Positions 1-12,323 of a stretch of DNA of 64,000 nucleotides are shown here, one piece after another. The position numbers were made by a program, and so were the translations under genes. A model generated the notes under the pieces. That model did no database searches, was not told where the DNA came from, and was given only the letters and a program-made list of their open reading frames with translations. Position 1 is the first letter of the stretch; each line of letters opens with the position of its first letter. This stretch comes from Dichotomocladium elegans (taxonomy: Eukaryota > Mucoromycota > Mucoromycetes > Mucorales > Lichtheimiaceae), in contig JAIXMN010000007.1 of the NCBI GenBank assembly GCA_025716815.1, positions 1,443,501 through 1,507,500 of the forward strand, read 5' to 3'.

Positions 1-624
1 AACCCCGTCACTCGGTCTGTCACATTCTGATAAATTGAATTACCCTTGATGCAATGTTTTGCGCCTGAACACACTTTACCCTGAGTCATCACCTGTGTGT
101 CTCTGGATCGTCACCTTAATACTACGAAAAAACCGAATGGCCCGCATAAACTTGTCTGCAACAAAAGTGTGGCTGATAAACACAAGCTCCGTGAAATAGC
201 CGCGACGAGAGTCATTGATATAAGTGTTCTGAAGGAGGACGTCATCTGATATGTCACGATACTTATTTCAACATTGTCAATCATATGGATGGTTGATTTC
301 TCACAAATAATAGAGGTTCTGAAAGAACTATTTCCTCTTTATCAAATCCATCCTCGGGCTCCCTTCCGGTGTGAATCTTTATATCGGCTTGCTTATTATT
401 TGAACCTAACACCTTCTGTCCTTTGTAGGTTGATCAATCGTACCCGTGCTTGGTGAGCCATGGAAGAAAGTACAAACGGATATCGCATCATCTGGTGGGG
501 TCGCTTCCCATGTTTGTCCCTGCCCTTGCTTCTGCTGTTGCCTGTCTTTGCTCCTGACACATCGCCAATCTTCCGCCATGTTTATCGTCATGTGCACACC
601 TAGACACGCCTGGTGTGAGCCAGG
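1..624 (+). repeat. Left arm of a 0.62-kb inverted repeat
   Basis: This stretch reappears in reverse complement at 9984-10607 with only scattered single-base differences, including C/T changes near 75 and 110 and silent-looking changes near 548-553. Similarity fades at the inner edge around 605-624. The outer edge coincides with the window start, so the repeat may extend further left. A 60-codon open frame (274-456) is present in both arms, but I do not recognise a protein. Confidence 0.85.
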
Positions 625-1110
625 TTGATAAATCAAAATGTAAATGAGATGCTTTATGCGACATTTTTTGTGCTTTTGACGAAATTTTATTTTGGAAAAT
701 GAAGTATAACGGAAAGATGGGTCGATCATCAGATGGTCGTAGCAGCTATGTCGCCCTACTCAGTGGGTGTCACCTATGCTGATGATCCAAATCATAGTCA
801 TGAATCAAATGCTACAACACTGCCTTTCAGTAGGAATCATAATCAACCATCTGAGCATTTCAGCAACTGCGCCTTTTTGGTGGACGGCCATGACGAATGT
901 ATTTCGATCAACTGGTGCACGTTTCACTCAACTCCGTTTTCTCGGATGGTGGGCAGATGGCCTTCTTCAGATTCTCCTTGCAGAGTACTAATTCCCATTT
1001 CAGATCCAACTCCGATTGTCGCACAGACCAGGAAAGCCAAGGCTCTTGGCATTTGCGGTTGGAGATAAAGTATTGTGTCTCTTCTTCCTCCCTCTCCATC
1101 TTTGTCTCCC

Positions 1111-3010
1111 ATGTCGCAGGCATTCAAACCAGACGGATATATCCGTAAGCAATTCCCGTCATCTTTGAAGGGCGAAGGATTTGACAAGTACTGATTTTAT
1201 TCCACCAGCCGATATTCCCCCTCCCCCATATTCTCGCGAGGATCCTGCCACGGACGAGGTGGCATCTGCTCCACCGCCTGAAGATTTGAAAATAGCGGAT
1301 CAAAATTATCGTGTTCCAGATTCAGGTATTGAGATCGTTTCATCTGCCAAACATGTATCGCTCGTTCGCAACGTATCACTCGCTAATTTCAATCACATAC
1401 AGACAGCAGCTTCTTTTATCCACGAGATCCGTATGAAGCACAATCGAGTTACGGTTCTTCTTCAGCAACACAACCCGCGTACCAGCATTCAAGGGTGATT
1501 TCGACCCCAGTCCCATGTCAACATAAGCTGTACAATACATTTCCCACGACTGGGGGCGCTGCCACCTATAGTTCAGCCACTCCTCCTCCGCCTACTGCCG
1601 CACACCGAGCTAACACTCCAGTTTCATCGCCACCACTCCCTTCTGCTGCTGCTACTGCTAGATCACCTTTTGAAAGTGGTATGACTTTCTTTTCAAGCTG
1701 CTGGCATAGTTTCCGGTGGTTTTTTTTATTCCTTATTAAGCGAAAGAGCCCGGCTTTTAAAATCATTTTATTTGGCGTCTCAGCTCTTACTGTTATCTTA
1801 AAAGCCATGCTCGATACTAGTGAATGCTCACCTGAATCGATCGTGCCACCGGATAGCAGCAATTATGAAGAACTACCGGTGCGCATCCCGGCGACGGCTA
1901 GTGTGTATATTAATGTGGATAACAAGGCGTTCGGTGGTGGCTCAATCGCACTCATGCCAGCAACTACTATCCATGCGAATGAAACGCGAATCCTCATACC
2001 TCGCAACAGTGGCGATGATAGCAACAGGAACCGACTACCACCATTTGACTATAGCTATGATCAGGGTTCGGGAAACCTGCATATCAATGTTAATAAATCC
2101 AAAGGTTGGAGGTGTTCCGCCCTGAGAATGTTCATTATGGTGCCGTCAAATGCAAGCTGGATAACCGTGTCGACGGCGAACGTGCTCATTATTCTGCCCC
2201 AGCATCTGAACATAGCAGGACAGTTGAGTCTCAAGACAAAGAATGCCAAAGTCATCCTCAAGGGCGGATGGAGCGGTGAACTGCTCGATATTGGAACCTC
2301 GAATTCTGAGATCATGATCGAGGGCAAGGTCGACGCTGTGTCATCTGTTCGTCTCAAAACGACAAATGGTGCTATCAAAGTATTGGGTACATGCTCCATC
2401 AGCAACGGACCTATGGACGCTGCTACAAGCAATGGTCAGATCATTGTGAAAAAGATGCTAACCCAATCGAGCGTCTCTCTCGTCACATCCAACGCGAAAG
2501 TGATAGCCGATGCCGTCTATGCAAAGAATCTTGACATCAAGACATCGAATGGCGGCATTGAGGTCAAGCATTCTTCGTCCGATGGCAAGATCAGCTTGGT
2601 GACGTCGAACGCCAAGGTCTCCGCGTTCGTCGCTTCTGCCACCAACGTTCAGGTCCAAGCGAGAACATCGCACGGCGAAATTAGGCTTGATATGGTACGT
2701 GTCCCCTGAACAAGGGGGTGAGAAAGCATTACCGCGAAAATGAATATGCGATCAGTAACAAATCTGTTCCCCCGTGACAAAGCCAAAAAGCTATCAGGGT
2801 CTATTTGACGTGTCTACAAGTTTATCACAAGCAGAGGTCATTGATACCTATTCACCCGGAAGCATTGTCTTTAAAGTGAACCGCAGTGAGCGAAAGGTCG
2901 GGTATAAGACAACTCCAGCAAACAATGCCAGCATCATTGCATCTACATCTCATTCAAAGGCAACGCTCACATTCGACGTGGATCAGTCTCGATATGAAAG
3001 CGTGCGGTGA
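1111..3010 (+). CDS. DUF4097-like single-pass membrane protein, four exons
   Basis: The gene reads cleanly as join(1111..1144,1209..1325,1403..2694,2783..3010), 556 aa. Intron 1 has donor GTAAGC, a TACTGAT branch-point-like motif and acceptor CCACCAG; introns 2 and 3 start GTATTG and GTACGT and keep phase. The N-terminus is proline-rich (PPPPYSRE) and Ser/Tyr-rich, followed by a basic KRKSPAFK stretch and one hydrophobic helix (FGVSALTVIL). After it comes a long repetitive beta-type region with recurring T-S-N-x-x-I/V units (TTNGAIKV, TSNGQIIV, TSNAKV, TSNGGIEV), characteristic of the DUF4097 adhesin-like beta-helix family. The likely topology is an N-terminal cytosolic tail with an outer or lumenal beta-helix. 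The family's function is not established. No frame break is seen. Confidence 0.72.
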
Positions 3011-6000
3011 TGGACTGATTTCCAAATATCCAAATCATACAAAGACTCGATCTACTACTGTATAAGTTTGTCGTATTACATAAAACAGTAGATAAAAGAT
3101 TTTTGCGTCCATTGCACTGAACCTGTTAACCAACAGAATTACGATCCCTTGTTGATACGCTTCAATTTCCACTAATGATCGCGAGGGACCGCACAGTTAC
3201 GGTAGTCGGGGCTGTACTGGCGATAACCAAGCGGAGAGACGAAAACTGCTGGCTGACGTAATAGAAGAGATGGTGGTAGACCACGGAATAAGTTGGAATA
3301 CATAAGACCGAGCTGGCAGAGAAAACGGCTGGGATGAGTCTGCAGGGTAGCAGCAAAAAAGAGGAAACCAAAAAAAACGTCGAGGTCTCTTTTACCATGA
3401 TTCACCAGACAAGGCATGATTGGTTAAGCAACAAATGAGAGCAGATATTAGACTGCACTAAATGGACTTCATCCTATAATGCTTATACCGGAGCAGGTTC
3501 ATTTTGCAGTCCATTATTTATAGGAAACAATAGAGCGGCCATATTTTGCCTGCATTCATCAATTACTGATGTTTTAACTTGTTCACATAGACCGGTAAAG
3601 CTTCGATAATTCTGTGATAAATGACATTGAAGTACATACGGTGAACCATCATATCTTCAAGTTGGGATCACGTGCCAAAAATATACATATGTATAATCTG
3701 TTTCTGCTGAATAAGGTTGAAGTGTGTATATTGTACTGAATAAGGGGTGATGAGCTTCACCCCAATCATTGATGGCTGCACTTTACGCCGGGAAGATATG
3801 TTATTTTCGATAGACAGATTTTTGGTTACTAACGCCAGTCTTTGTCTAACTTGGGAAGATGGGGGCTGCAGTGGATGGCGTAAACAGACGATAATAAGTC
3901 GTGAGACTCGAAGATAGTGAACTTTATCAGAGGAAAAGAACAACGATTCGTAATACGAGTGTACGTCTGTATAAACCAAACTGCTAGCGGAGTGGCCCTC
4001 ACTACTATAATTATTCTACTTTTGATATCGCGACACAAATCACTCAGGACACGACAGGGGCAATACTTGTAATTTCAGTCAGGTTTGCGTCATGCGATCA
4101 TGGATATCACGCCATCAGTAGATAGTATTTGAGGTTCAATAGAGGCAATCTATGCATGTAATAAGATGAGAGGTTTGCGTGTGCACCGATGAACCTACAA
4201 TGAAACGATGATGTTAGCAGATCGAGCCTATTTGTTGTCACACAGCAGGCTGTATTGCTCTCTTCCCACCCGGCTCACCTATAGGGTGCCTCCCCTCCAT
4301 TCGAAGAATGGAGAGGGGCCCAAGTATCTTGCTTATCGGATCTTAATCCTGCGATAACAGGGCTGCAGACTTCTTTAGGGGAGATTGAGGTAGTCAGCCT
4401 TTGCTCGCAATTCATTCGTGATTCTTGCGCCTTCTGCTAAGCGGTCCTATGGGTTTATTGTTAGCAAAGAAATCATGAGCCCTCAGACTGCGATTTTCTT
4501 GAAATAGTGTTTAAATTCCCTTCCCTTTCCAACACCGGTAGTCTCCGCCTCCTCAAGCAAAAAGTTGAGTAGCACATTACTTGGATCAATATCAAACATA
4601 TGCTATTGATGATTGAAATATCATCCCAAGTAGAGTACGCTATAGTACTACCCAATGAAAATCTCCCCGCGTTGGAACTCCCGTCTATCATCATCCACGG
4701 AGGAAAGCCTTTGTTTGTAGGGTGTGGTCGTGTAGACTGACAATGTTCCTATCAACAAAGCACATAGTGAGAAGTCATTGAAACACAAAGAAACATTGCG
4801 CTCGCTGCTGACAATAATGCGTTCTGAGGCACGCAACAATTTCGACACCTCTCTCGATGTCAGGATAACGACGGCGTAGCCAGCAGCGGCTGGCAGCAGG
4901 CAAGCAAACATGATGGCAACGCACAAGGCAAAATCATTAGCAATGTTGCGGAATTTCATAGGCTACTCCACTGCTAAGTTATATTCATATTCCGCGAACA
5001 AAATAGATCCACTGGCTGAATAGCCGAAGAAAAATCCAACAGCAAGAGTATTTTATTTAACCCTCCCCAACGGTACGGGGTACTCTCTGATGAGCCTCCG
5101 CCATGCTGGTTCTGGGCCTTAATTTTTTCTCACTGCCATTTTTTATGAGTGATTCCATATTGTTCCGTGCGAACTTGAGAATACAGGTAAATTCCGGCCA
5201 GTTCAAAAGAGGGATGGAAATGCTGACAACAAAATCCGAAATAAGACATGGCAGATGATGGAATCATGCCGAGAATCGCTTGAAGCTATTAATTGTGCAG
5301 CCCACGCCGAGGCAATATCACCATGTATGGGTATCCGATACACAGTGTGTCACAAATCAGCGTTACCTAAACTGACTGACCATCCATGTTTATAATGGTG
5401 CTCTTCGCGCCAGCTGTGAATTTACTTCAAATGTCAGCTTCTAGTACTGTTATTCTCTTGATCAAATTAATACCATGTATGGCATATGTCCCATAGATAA
5501 TGATGGTGATTTGAGTACAGGAGCACCGGTACTGCTTCTACACCCGCTAACTACGGGAACGCCAGCGTGTATAGCTTGGACAAGTGAGAAGTATTTTCTC
5601 ATTACAATAATAAATGACCTGGACAAGATGTTATTTCACAATACAGTGACTTGCCACATATCAATGGGTGTCTCTCGCTCAGGCTACAGCGGCATACAGT
5701 GTTATTGGCACTCTCGATCATCGTCATCCAGCTCGGGTGCGTTCGTATTATATTTTCGTCGACGAAAAATAGCGGTTAATCTAAGGTTATGGCATCGTTT
5801 CACTCGTCAGTCTCAGGCACTCTCACGAATGTAGCAAATGTGGGTCATTGCTGCGTATGGAGCACACATTCTCTTATGCCACGCATCAAGAAATCCAAAT
5901 AAAAGCCTGATGACCCTGTGATATGTGTCGGACATAATGCTGCTTATTTGGCAAGCTACTCCGGCCACAGCAATCGATGGTGTTGCTCGTATTTTGCTTT

Positions 6001-7133
6001 ACTATGGTCAGAGAAACATGTATGTTAATAAAGGCAAAGTGTTCTACTCTGAATCTCTGGGTTTTCTTTTCTTTTCAGGACGAAGAAACCATATGGTTAT
6101 GGCTATTAAAGCGTCATGGGGCTAATGGAAGCACGCTCAGTTCTCTGTATTGTGCACATTCCTTTTCTTGTCTCTTATATGAACAACTCCATATCGCTGA
6201 ACACATGGGATGTTTTGGGTGACATTGTCCTGATTCGACAAAATGTGTGCTACTGTATACTCGAAGGCGCTATCTCAAGAGGAACCTATTTTGAGAGCAC
6301 GTAAAAATAGTTGTCAAATGCTTCTAGTCTCTTTGAAATAACATGGAAGGCAAACGCAAAGCTAGTAGTTCCTTGCGTCGATTTTTCTTATGTGAGTCGT
6401 CAGGTTAGCCCGCTGTTCGTCGCACAAAACCGCAAACAATACTGCGTGCGGGTTGCAACTTGGAGTGGGGAGAGGAGAGGAAGACAGGTGAACAGAATAT
6501 ATTATTTCATGTACATAAGATATGGGATAACCTCTTGTTTGTTTATTTTTCTAGTGAGCAAAGTATAAAACCTCCCCTCCCCTCACCTAATCCACATTTA
6601 AACTAGTAACTTTTATATGCTATGGGGACATTGCATTATAGCTATTAGATTTGGTTCTTATGAATAGCGTATGGACCCAGAACTTCCTCCTTTAGCTTGA
6701 AAGCCATTGAATGGAAAAGATGAAGATAAGAGCCAGCTGAGCGCTGTGTAACGGTTTATTTCTCTGGTGGTCACTGAGAATTGTTGTAAATGATGCATAT
6801 TCCAATCTGAAAAAGAACGGTAAATACGCTCGCATAAATGCTGTTGTAAGAGAAAAGAATACATGTTGTTGAAGATGAGGTCAAAACATCGTATTAAATG
6901 ATATGTCGGATTGCACATATTAAAGAGAGAGAGGAGAAATGTGTGTGTGTGTGTGTGTGTGTGTGCATCAGCGTGCTACTAATTAACTCTAGAGGTTGCC
7001 ACATGCATGCATATGCCTGTCTCTTCCTGTCCCAAGTCCAGCTTGAGTACAGTGACGATCCTGTTTTGGACGGCGGTGCTTATACTGAACATAAAGGGAT
7101 ATATACAAGAGATTGAGTTGCACTCGGTCCCTT
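3011..7133. other. Intergenic region with no supportable gene
   Basis: Only short, mutually overlapping open frames occur, none with recognisable domains or convincing splice structure. Two local structures stand out. At 4292-4318 an 11-bp stem (CCCCTC-CATTC with its complement) closes a GAA loop with a two-base GA bulge on the 3' side. A pure GT tract lies at 6940-6965. The length is unusually large next to the compact 12-15.5 kb gene pair. Confidence 0.5.
6940..6965 (+). repeat. (GT)n microsatellite
   Basis: About twelve uninterrupted GT dinucleotides follow a GA-rich stretch (AGAGAGAGAGG). It is a simple-sequence repeat with no sign of function. Confidence 0.95.
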
Positions 7134-7787
7134 TTAGTGTCGCAAGGCAAACTTCTGGAACGGGCGCTTCTCGGAATAGAAAAAGATATTCTTGATGGGC
7201 TTCATCCAAGTCCTGACCTTGGTGATCACGCCAGACCATTTGATGGATTTCTGGGATTCGGCAGCGGTTGAAGAAACGTTTTTGATATAGCTTGGGAGAG
7301 AGTCGTTGTCGTGTTCACCAGTAGGTGATTGGATGGGTAAAAAAACGGGCGATGTTGTGAGAACAAATGCACCATTGGCCTTGTGATAGGCAAGAGCAAA
7401 ATCTTCTTCGAGGGAATCGTTTGGATCATCGATATCTTCGAGTTGGGAGGAATCCCACAAATAATGAAGCAAGTCATCCTCCCACTTCCAGCTCTCTTCC
7501 GCTTTGTGATAGATGTCAGTAGACAGATTTCTGCTTTGTTCCATGTCGGTCGTGACCATCTCAAGTGCTCCTCGCAATATACCACGGAGATGCTGCGAAT
7601 TAGGTTCTAATTTCGGTTTATCGATTAACGAGTGTAGCGGCATGTGTGCTTTTTCAAGAGCGGTGCTGTAGTAGTCGTGAAATGCCCAGTCCACGGGGTC
7701 TGGGAGCTTGGCAGTAGAATAGAGCGAAAGTTTAGGCTCATTGGAATCTGAGGGGAATATAATGTCGCTCGTGAGGAAGTCGGTCAT
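7134..7787 (-). CDS. Hypothetical 217-aa acidic soluble protein
   Basis: One uninterrupted minus-strand frame ends in TAA at 7134-7136. The open frame extends upstream to a TTG at 7829, but the first ATG (7787, protein start MTDFLTSD) is the sensible start. The protein is rich in Asp, Glu, Ser and Trp, with an acidic central stretch (KWEDDLLHY, LEDIDDPNDSLEEDF), and its C-terminus turns basic (KPIKNIFFYSEKRP). There is no signal peptide, membrane helix or known motif. Overlapping frames on both strands are shorter and lack this composition. It lies inside the 10.6-kb segment bounded by the inverted repeats. I do not recognise the family, and a lineage-specific gene is the simplest reading. 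Confidence 0.55.
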   Translation of the reverse strand: MTDFLTSDIIFPSDSNEPKLSLYSTAKLPDPVDWAFHDYYSTALEKAHMPLHSLIDKPKLEPNSQHLRGILRGALEMVTTDMEQSRNLSTDIYHKAEESWKWEDDLLHYLWDSSQLEDIDDPNDSLEEDFALAYHKANGAFVLTTSPVFLPIQSPTGEHDNDSLPSYIKNVSSTAAESQKSIKWSGVITKVRTWMKPIKNIFFYSEKRPFQKFALRH

Positions 7788-7829
7788 CAAAGATAAAGGT
7801 ACGCGGTGGAATGGAAAGAAAAGAAGCAA

Positions 7830-9983
7830 AAATTCCTTCCCCCCCCAGAAGTAGGAACTTTAAAGAGAGTGCTCAGTGTGTTTTTGATAGCCCACCAAAG
7901 GAAGCCAAATAGCCAGTCTTACAGCCTGCATGGTGCCTTGTGTACCACATAATGCGTCCCATGCGGTATTACAAACGTTGAATTACCGGCTGCCATATGC
8001 CCTTTGCTCGGCAACCCCACCCCGAAGTGCTACGCACTGTTCCGTTCCTACTTGACGCTTTTGACAAACAAGAGCATTCCCAGCTACCCGAACTCCCAGT
8101 AAAAAGAACGAGAGTCCGAATTCACTCCTTTCCTTTCTTTTGATTCGACATACTATATTCACTACTGTTTTACAACCAGTGCTTCTTCTGCATTTATGTA
8201 ACCGCTACAATGGCGTTAAGTTAAGTATATACAGAAGATTCTATGACGTTACAGTTAGCTCCCCATAGTATATTAAGGACGAAATGGTGCGAGATATGAC
8301 TTTGCTTCTGCTACGCTCAAAATGCAGGTGTAACCATCGTGTTGATGAGATCGACAAGCATGGTTTGTCACAATTACCAATATCCGTTACACTGAGGTTC
8401 TCGAGCAGAAAATGCCATATCACTTTTCTCGTCAGCCCTCAGTTACTCATTCGTCGTCTTCCGTATGTACAGTTAAGGAAGGAATACATTGAGGCACTTA
8501 CCACACCACGCATGCTACATGCATATCGTGCTGTACATGCGGTATCTCATGTGTTTATTTGTGATATGGATAAGCGCCGTGGGGTACGAAATGGATGGCA
8601 TGGGACCGAAGATACGCCCATCAGCAAGCTATATTTTGAGCTGGTTAAAACACCTCAGGTTTACTTACTAATGATCGCTATCCTGCACCCGTGGAATATC
8701 TGGGACTTCCAAGTAGTACGAGATAGAAATAGGAGCTGCTTTTTATTGTATTGCTAACTGATGAGACGTTTATATTAGTTAGACGAGGTAAGGATACGCA
8801 TTTTATCACTACAGGTTTCTAATCGACCAGTTGTTTCACAATATCCGAGTAAGCTTAGATCCTAGGATAGCTGTTGTTTGGTATGTACGTCTCTTTCCTT
8901 AATCATCCTGTTGATGCACTGTTTGGTAAATTGAGGTCACATGATAATGATGGGTCTGATTGTTACAGCGTAGTACTGTAGTGTTAAAGTGGCACCGGAG
9001 TGTAAATCAATATATTTTGTCAACCACAACCATAGGAAAATTGTATCTGGTCATCTTTCTCGCCAATGACTGTTTCTGAAATGATGTTTCACATCTATAG
9101 CTCCTTTTCCACTATAAGAGAAATTGCTACATGTTAATATGAAATAAATCTGCTGGGAAGAGGTTCTATATGCTAGGTACAACCTGATTACGTATAAACG
9201 AACAATGCGTAGATGAGGGACGTTCATCTGTAGGAGATCTTGCTTTCAACTCCCTTATGTTCTGTGTTCGAAGTAGCATAATCATAGGCGGAGGAAACAG
9301 CTTCTTAGTGTCCCTGGCAAGCCGTCCCAGGAGCCGACTCAATTCAGCATCAGAATCCATAGGGCTCTTGCTTCATTGATACGAATTTAGAGTATTTTAT
9401 CTCTTGTTCCCCATCAGACGTTGATGGTTTGGTCAGCGAGACTCATGTCTTCCTAGGTCCAGATACACCCTCATATAATGAGCTATCACTTCAATGTCGC
9501 ATTAATATTTAATGTAGGAAGTGATCGTATCAGTAGGTAAAAGACCTCGCTAGATGATTAAAAGCGCCTAGGAGATACTCACCCGCATGAATAGCTGCAT
9601 CATTCATTATCAAATAGCGGTCCTTGATATGGCCGAATATACCGTAGGATGCTCCATCTAGATACAGTTTAGCGTTAAACCGGGACGTGTTAAATCAAAG
9701 TAGTGGAGAAGGGTTGTGTTTTTAATTTTCTAGCGAAATCTTTTAATTTACTGATATGACCACTCTCTGCAATTGAAAGTGATATTATTATATTTTGAAT
9801 AGAGATAATATAGAGTTATTACACCTTGTTTCCAGGCAAGAAGTCATAATTTATTCTACCACGCTCTCGTACTTTCATTGTCTGACGAGTGTATTACAAA
9901 TAAAATTACCATATCAGCAGCTGAAAAGATTTTGTTAACAAGCAGAAATATTAGTCCCACCCCTCTACAATTTAACTTGCCAC
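7830..9983. other. Region without a confident gene
   Basis: The largest frame here, 8284-8757 plus (157 aa, ATG start), has no recognisable domain and an erratic composition, so I do not call it a gene. A small ATG frame on the minus strand, 9166-9360, begins with an amphipathic acidic/basic stretch (MDSDAELSRLLGRLARDTKK) that looks protein-like; it could be a first exon or a small gene but has no support beyond composition. The rest is AT-rich without obvious repeats. Confidence 0.4.
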
Positions 9984-10607
9984 GTGGCTTACACCGGGTG
10001 TATGTAGGTGTGCACATGGCGATAAACATGGCGGAAGATTGGCGATGTGTCAGAAGCAAGGACAGGCAACAGCAGAAGCAAGGGCAGGGACAAACATGGG
10101 AAGCGACCCCACCAGATGATGCGATATCCGTTTGTACTTTCTTCCATGGCTCACCAAGCACGGGTACGATTGATCAACCTACAAAGGACAGAAGGTGTTA
10201 GGTTCAAATAATAAGCAAGCCGATATAAAGATTCACACCGGAAGGGAGCCCGAGGATGGATTTGATAAAGAGGAAATAGTTCTTTCAGAACCTCTATTAT
10301 TTGTGAGAAATCAACCATCCATATGATTGACAATGTTGAAATAAGTATCGTGACATATCAGATGACGTCCTCCTTCAGAACACTTATATCAATGACTCTC
10401 GTCGCGGCTATTTCACGGAGCTTGTTGTTTATCAGCCACACTTTTGTTGCAGACAAGTTTATGCGGGCCATTCGGTTTTTTCGTAGTATTAAGGTGACAA
10501 TCCAGAGACACACAGGTGATGACTCAGGGTAAAATGTGTTCAGGCGCAAAACATTGCATCAAGGGTAATTCAATTTATCAGAATGTGACAGACCGAGTGA
10601 CGGGGTT
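9984..10607 (-). repeat. Right arm of the 0.62-kb inverted repeat
   Basis: Reverse complement of 1-624, with about 2-3% mismatches judged by eye. Similarity holds from the outer edge (GACCGAGTGACGGGGTT at 10591-10607) to about 9984. No short target duplication can be tested because the partner's outer flank lies outside the window. Confidence 0.85.
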
Positions 10608-11029
10608 TGATTACGGAGCAGCAAAAGAGTCTCTGTTATTTTGAGCCATGGGTTGCGGATTAAAACCACTACTGCATCAAACTTGCTGTCTCGTAGCAAC
10701 GGGCGTGTGTGTAATTGTACGCTTATTATCAATGATACACAAACATATACTCCAGGTTTATCACGCGTTTCATTGATGAATTGTTCTATACAATCAGATA
10801 GTGACGATTCACTTTTCGTAGTTATAGAATCTAATTACTTCGTTTTATCCGATGTCCGACCTAATAATGCATGACTGCATAAAGGAGTAATACATACTGC
10901 AATGATCTCTGTAGAACTGTCACGAGTTGGATCGTACCTTTCCATTACAACAGTTAACTAGACACCAGTAAGAATGAGAGACAAATCCTCCGAAATCGTT
11001 CAACTTTAAGTCATTCAATGATTCAATGA
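10608..11029. other. Short intergenic stretch, no feature seen
   Basis: No gene, repeat or structural RNA signature was found between the right inverted-repeat arm and the transposase remnant. Confidence 0.5.
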
Positions 11030-11930
11030 TTCGGGACATTCGTGTTTCGCTTTACAAGAACCTATTACGTTTTACTTTGCTCTTCACAGCCGGCCAAAGC
11101 TGTTCAGTAGGATGGAAGATAGGCGTATCGACATCCTGGAGACTTGATGTATTTGGAGATATCCTCAGCCTTATGAATAGGTGGATCAATCCGTTACCAA
11201 ATAATAGCTCTCCATATGTTCTTACTTACCCATTTCATCTATGGTAGCATTAATAAAACTGAGATAATGTCCAGTTACAGTTCCTTTGTTTGCAGCTACG
11301 AGTTGAACCACTCTTTTTATGTTTTGCATCTTTTGGCCAGTGGTTGTGGGAGTCTCAAGCTATATTTAGTGATGTCCGATGCCGGAATTGCTCCCAAGAT
11401 GGTGGTTGTTTTCGCTCTTGTTTTCGACACAGTAACTATTGCAGAAGCATCTTTCTTGGACCATGCCATGTTGCGTTTCACGTTAATATGGAATGCAGGC
11501 TCATCAAGGAAAGCACAGTTTTTTCTAAAGTCATTGTCAGTCATGTGCCATCGGCGCATCGAATCAAAATGCCCTTGGATCTTTGCATCACCATTCTTGT
11601 CAACCGACTGAAACGGAGCCTTTTTCAACGGTATGTTGCATTCGTTGTCCATAAGCCGATGGAACGCATCGTTTTCGATGTTTAAGACGCTCAAATCTTT
11701 GAAGCAATTGGTCCATGGTTGCTGTAGACAATTGACGGATTCTCGTCGACCCATTCTAAAATAGCACCCTTATGCTCTTCGTTGAGAATACATGAACAAT
11801 CTTATGCATCGACATCTCTCAAAAATGCTGTCAGCGTCTTTTCGTACTGTAATGCCTATCGCTGAGCTGACCGAACTCGGATTCCTAGCTGTTGTGCAGC
11901 AGCTGATGCATTCAAGGCCTTCTCAAACAT
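11030..11930 (-). pseudogene. Tc1/mariner (DDE_3-type) transposase remnant
   Basis: Read on the minus strand from about 11930 down, fragments follow the order of a Tc1/mariner-type transposase. First comes a helix-turn-helix-like stretch (NASAAAQQLGIRVRSAQR), then a linker (EEHKGAILEWVDENPS), then the longest open piece at 11317-11754. That piece contains NCAFLDEPAFHINVKRNMAW, the first catalytic Asp block, and SKTRAKTTTILGAI. Below 11316 come KGTVTGHYLSFINATIDEM and a degraded second catalytic block in which the usual D-N-A-P-x-H motif reads as a stop followed by STYS. Several stops and frameshifts are present and no terminal inverted repeats were identified. It is an old, dead copy. Confidence 0.75.
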
Positions 11931-12323
11931 CATTGTGAAAAAACTAAGCTTATCTTTGTTGGTGTAGCCGCGCTGAAAGTTTGCTTTCAGCTCAATCCTT
12001 TTGCTTGGGATATGCGTACATAGCAACAAGGTAAGGGTCAGTCCGGAAAACTAACTACGCATGATCTTCTGTGTGAAAACAAGCAGATAGAGAGCACACT
12101 TCGTTATCAATGACATGACCCACCTATCTTCACAGAAAAATTAGATTGTTTATTTCGAATGTAAAATAGGATAAAAGAAAGAGCAAAAAGCTGAGTAACA
12201 TTTACAGAGATGGATTTGCTGAAACTGAACTCAGGAGCAGTCACTACAACAAAGGACACGCAGGCTATGTAGGGACCCAAGAGGAAAGAGCTCAGTGAAA
12301 GATAAACAACTCAACTCAACTCA

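Noticed and set aside
406..729. Open frames in the 0.62-kb inverted repeat, conserved in both arms
   Set aside because: Conservation is explained by the repeat; alternative starts, low-complexity stretches and no recognised domain.
733..1068. 111-codon ORF just upstream of the DUF4097-like gene
   Set aside because: No domain and overlaps other frames; more likely promoter/leader sequence.
1181..1498. Apparent frameshift in the DUF4097-like gene between exons 1 and 3
   Set aside because: Resolved by introns 1145-1208 and 1326-1402, which restore one frame.
4292..4318. GC-rich hairpin as a terminator or RNA gene
   Set aside because: No T-run, no adjacent gene, no recognised RNA family; kept only as a note in the intergenic entry.
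8284..8757. 157-codon ATG frame as a gene
   Set aside because: No domains, odd composition, no splice or neighbour support.
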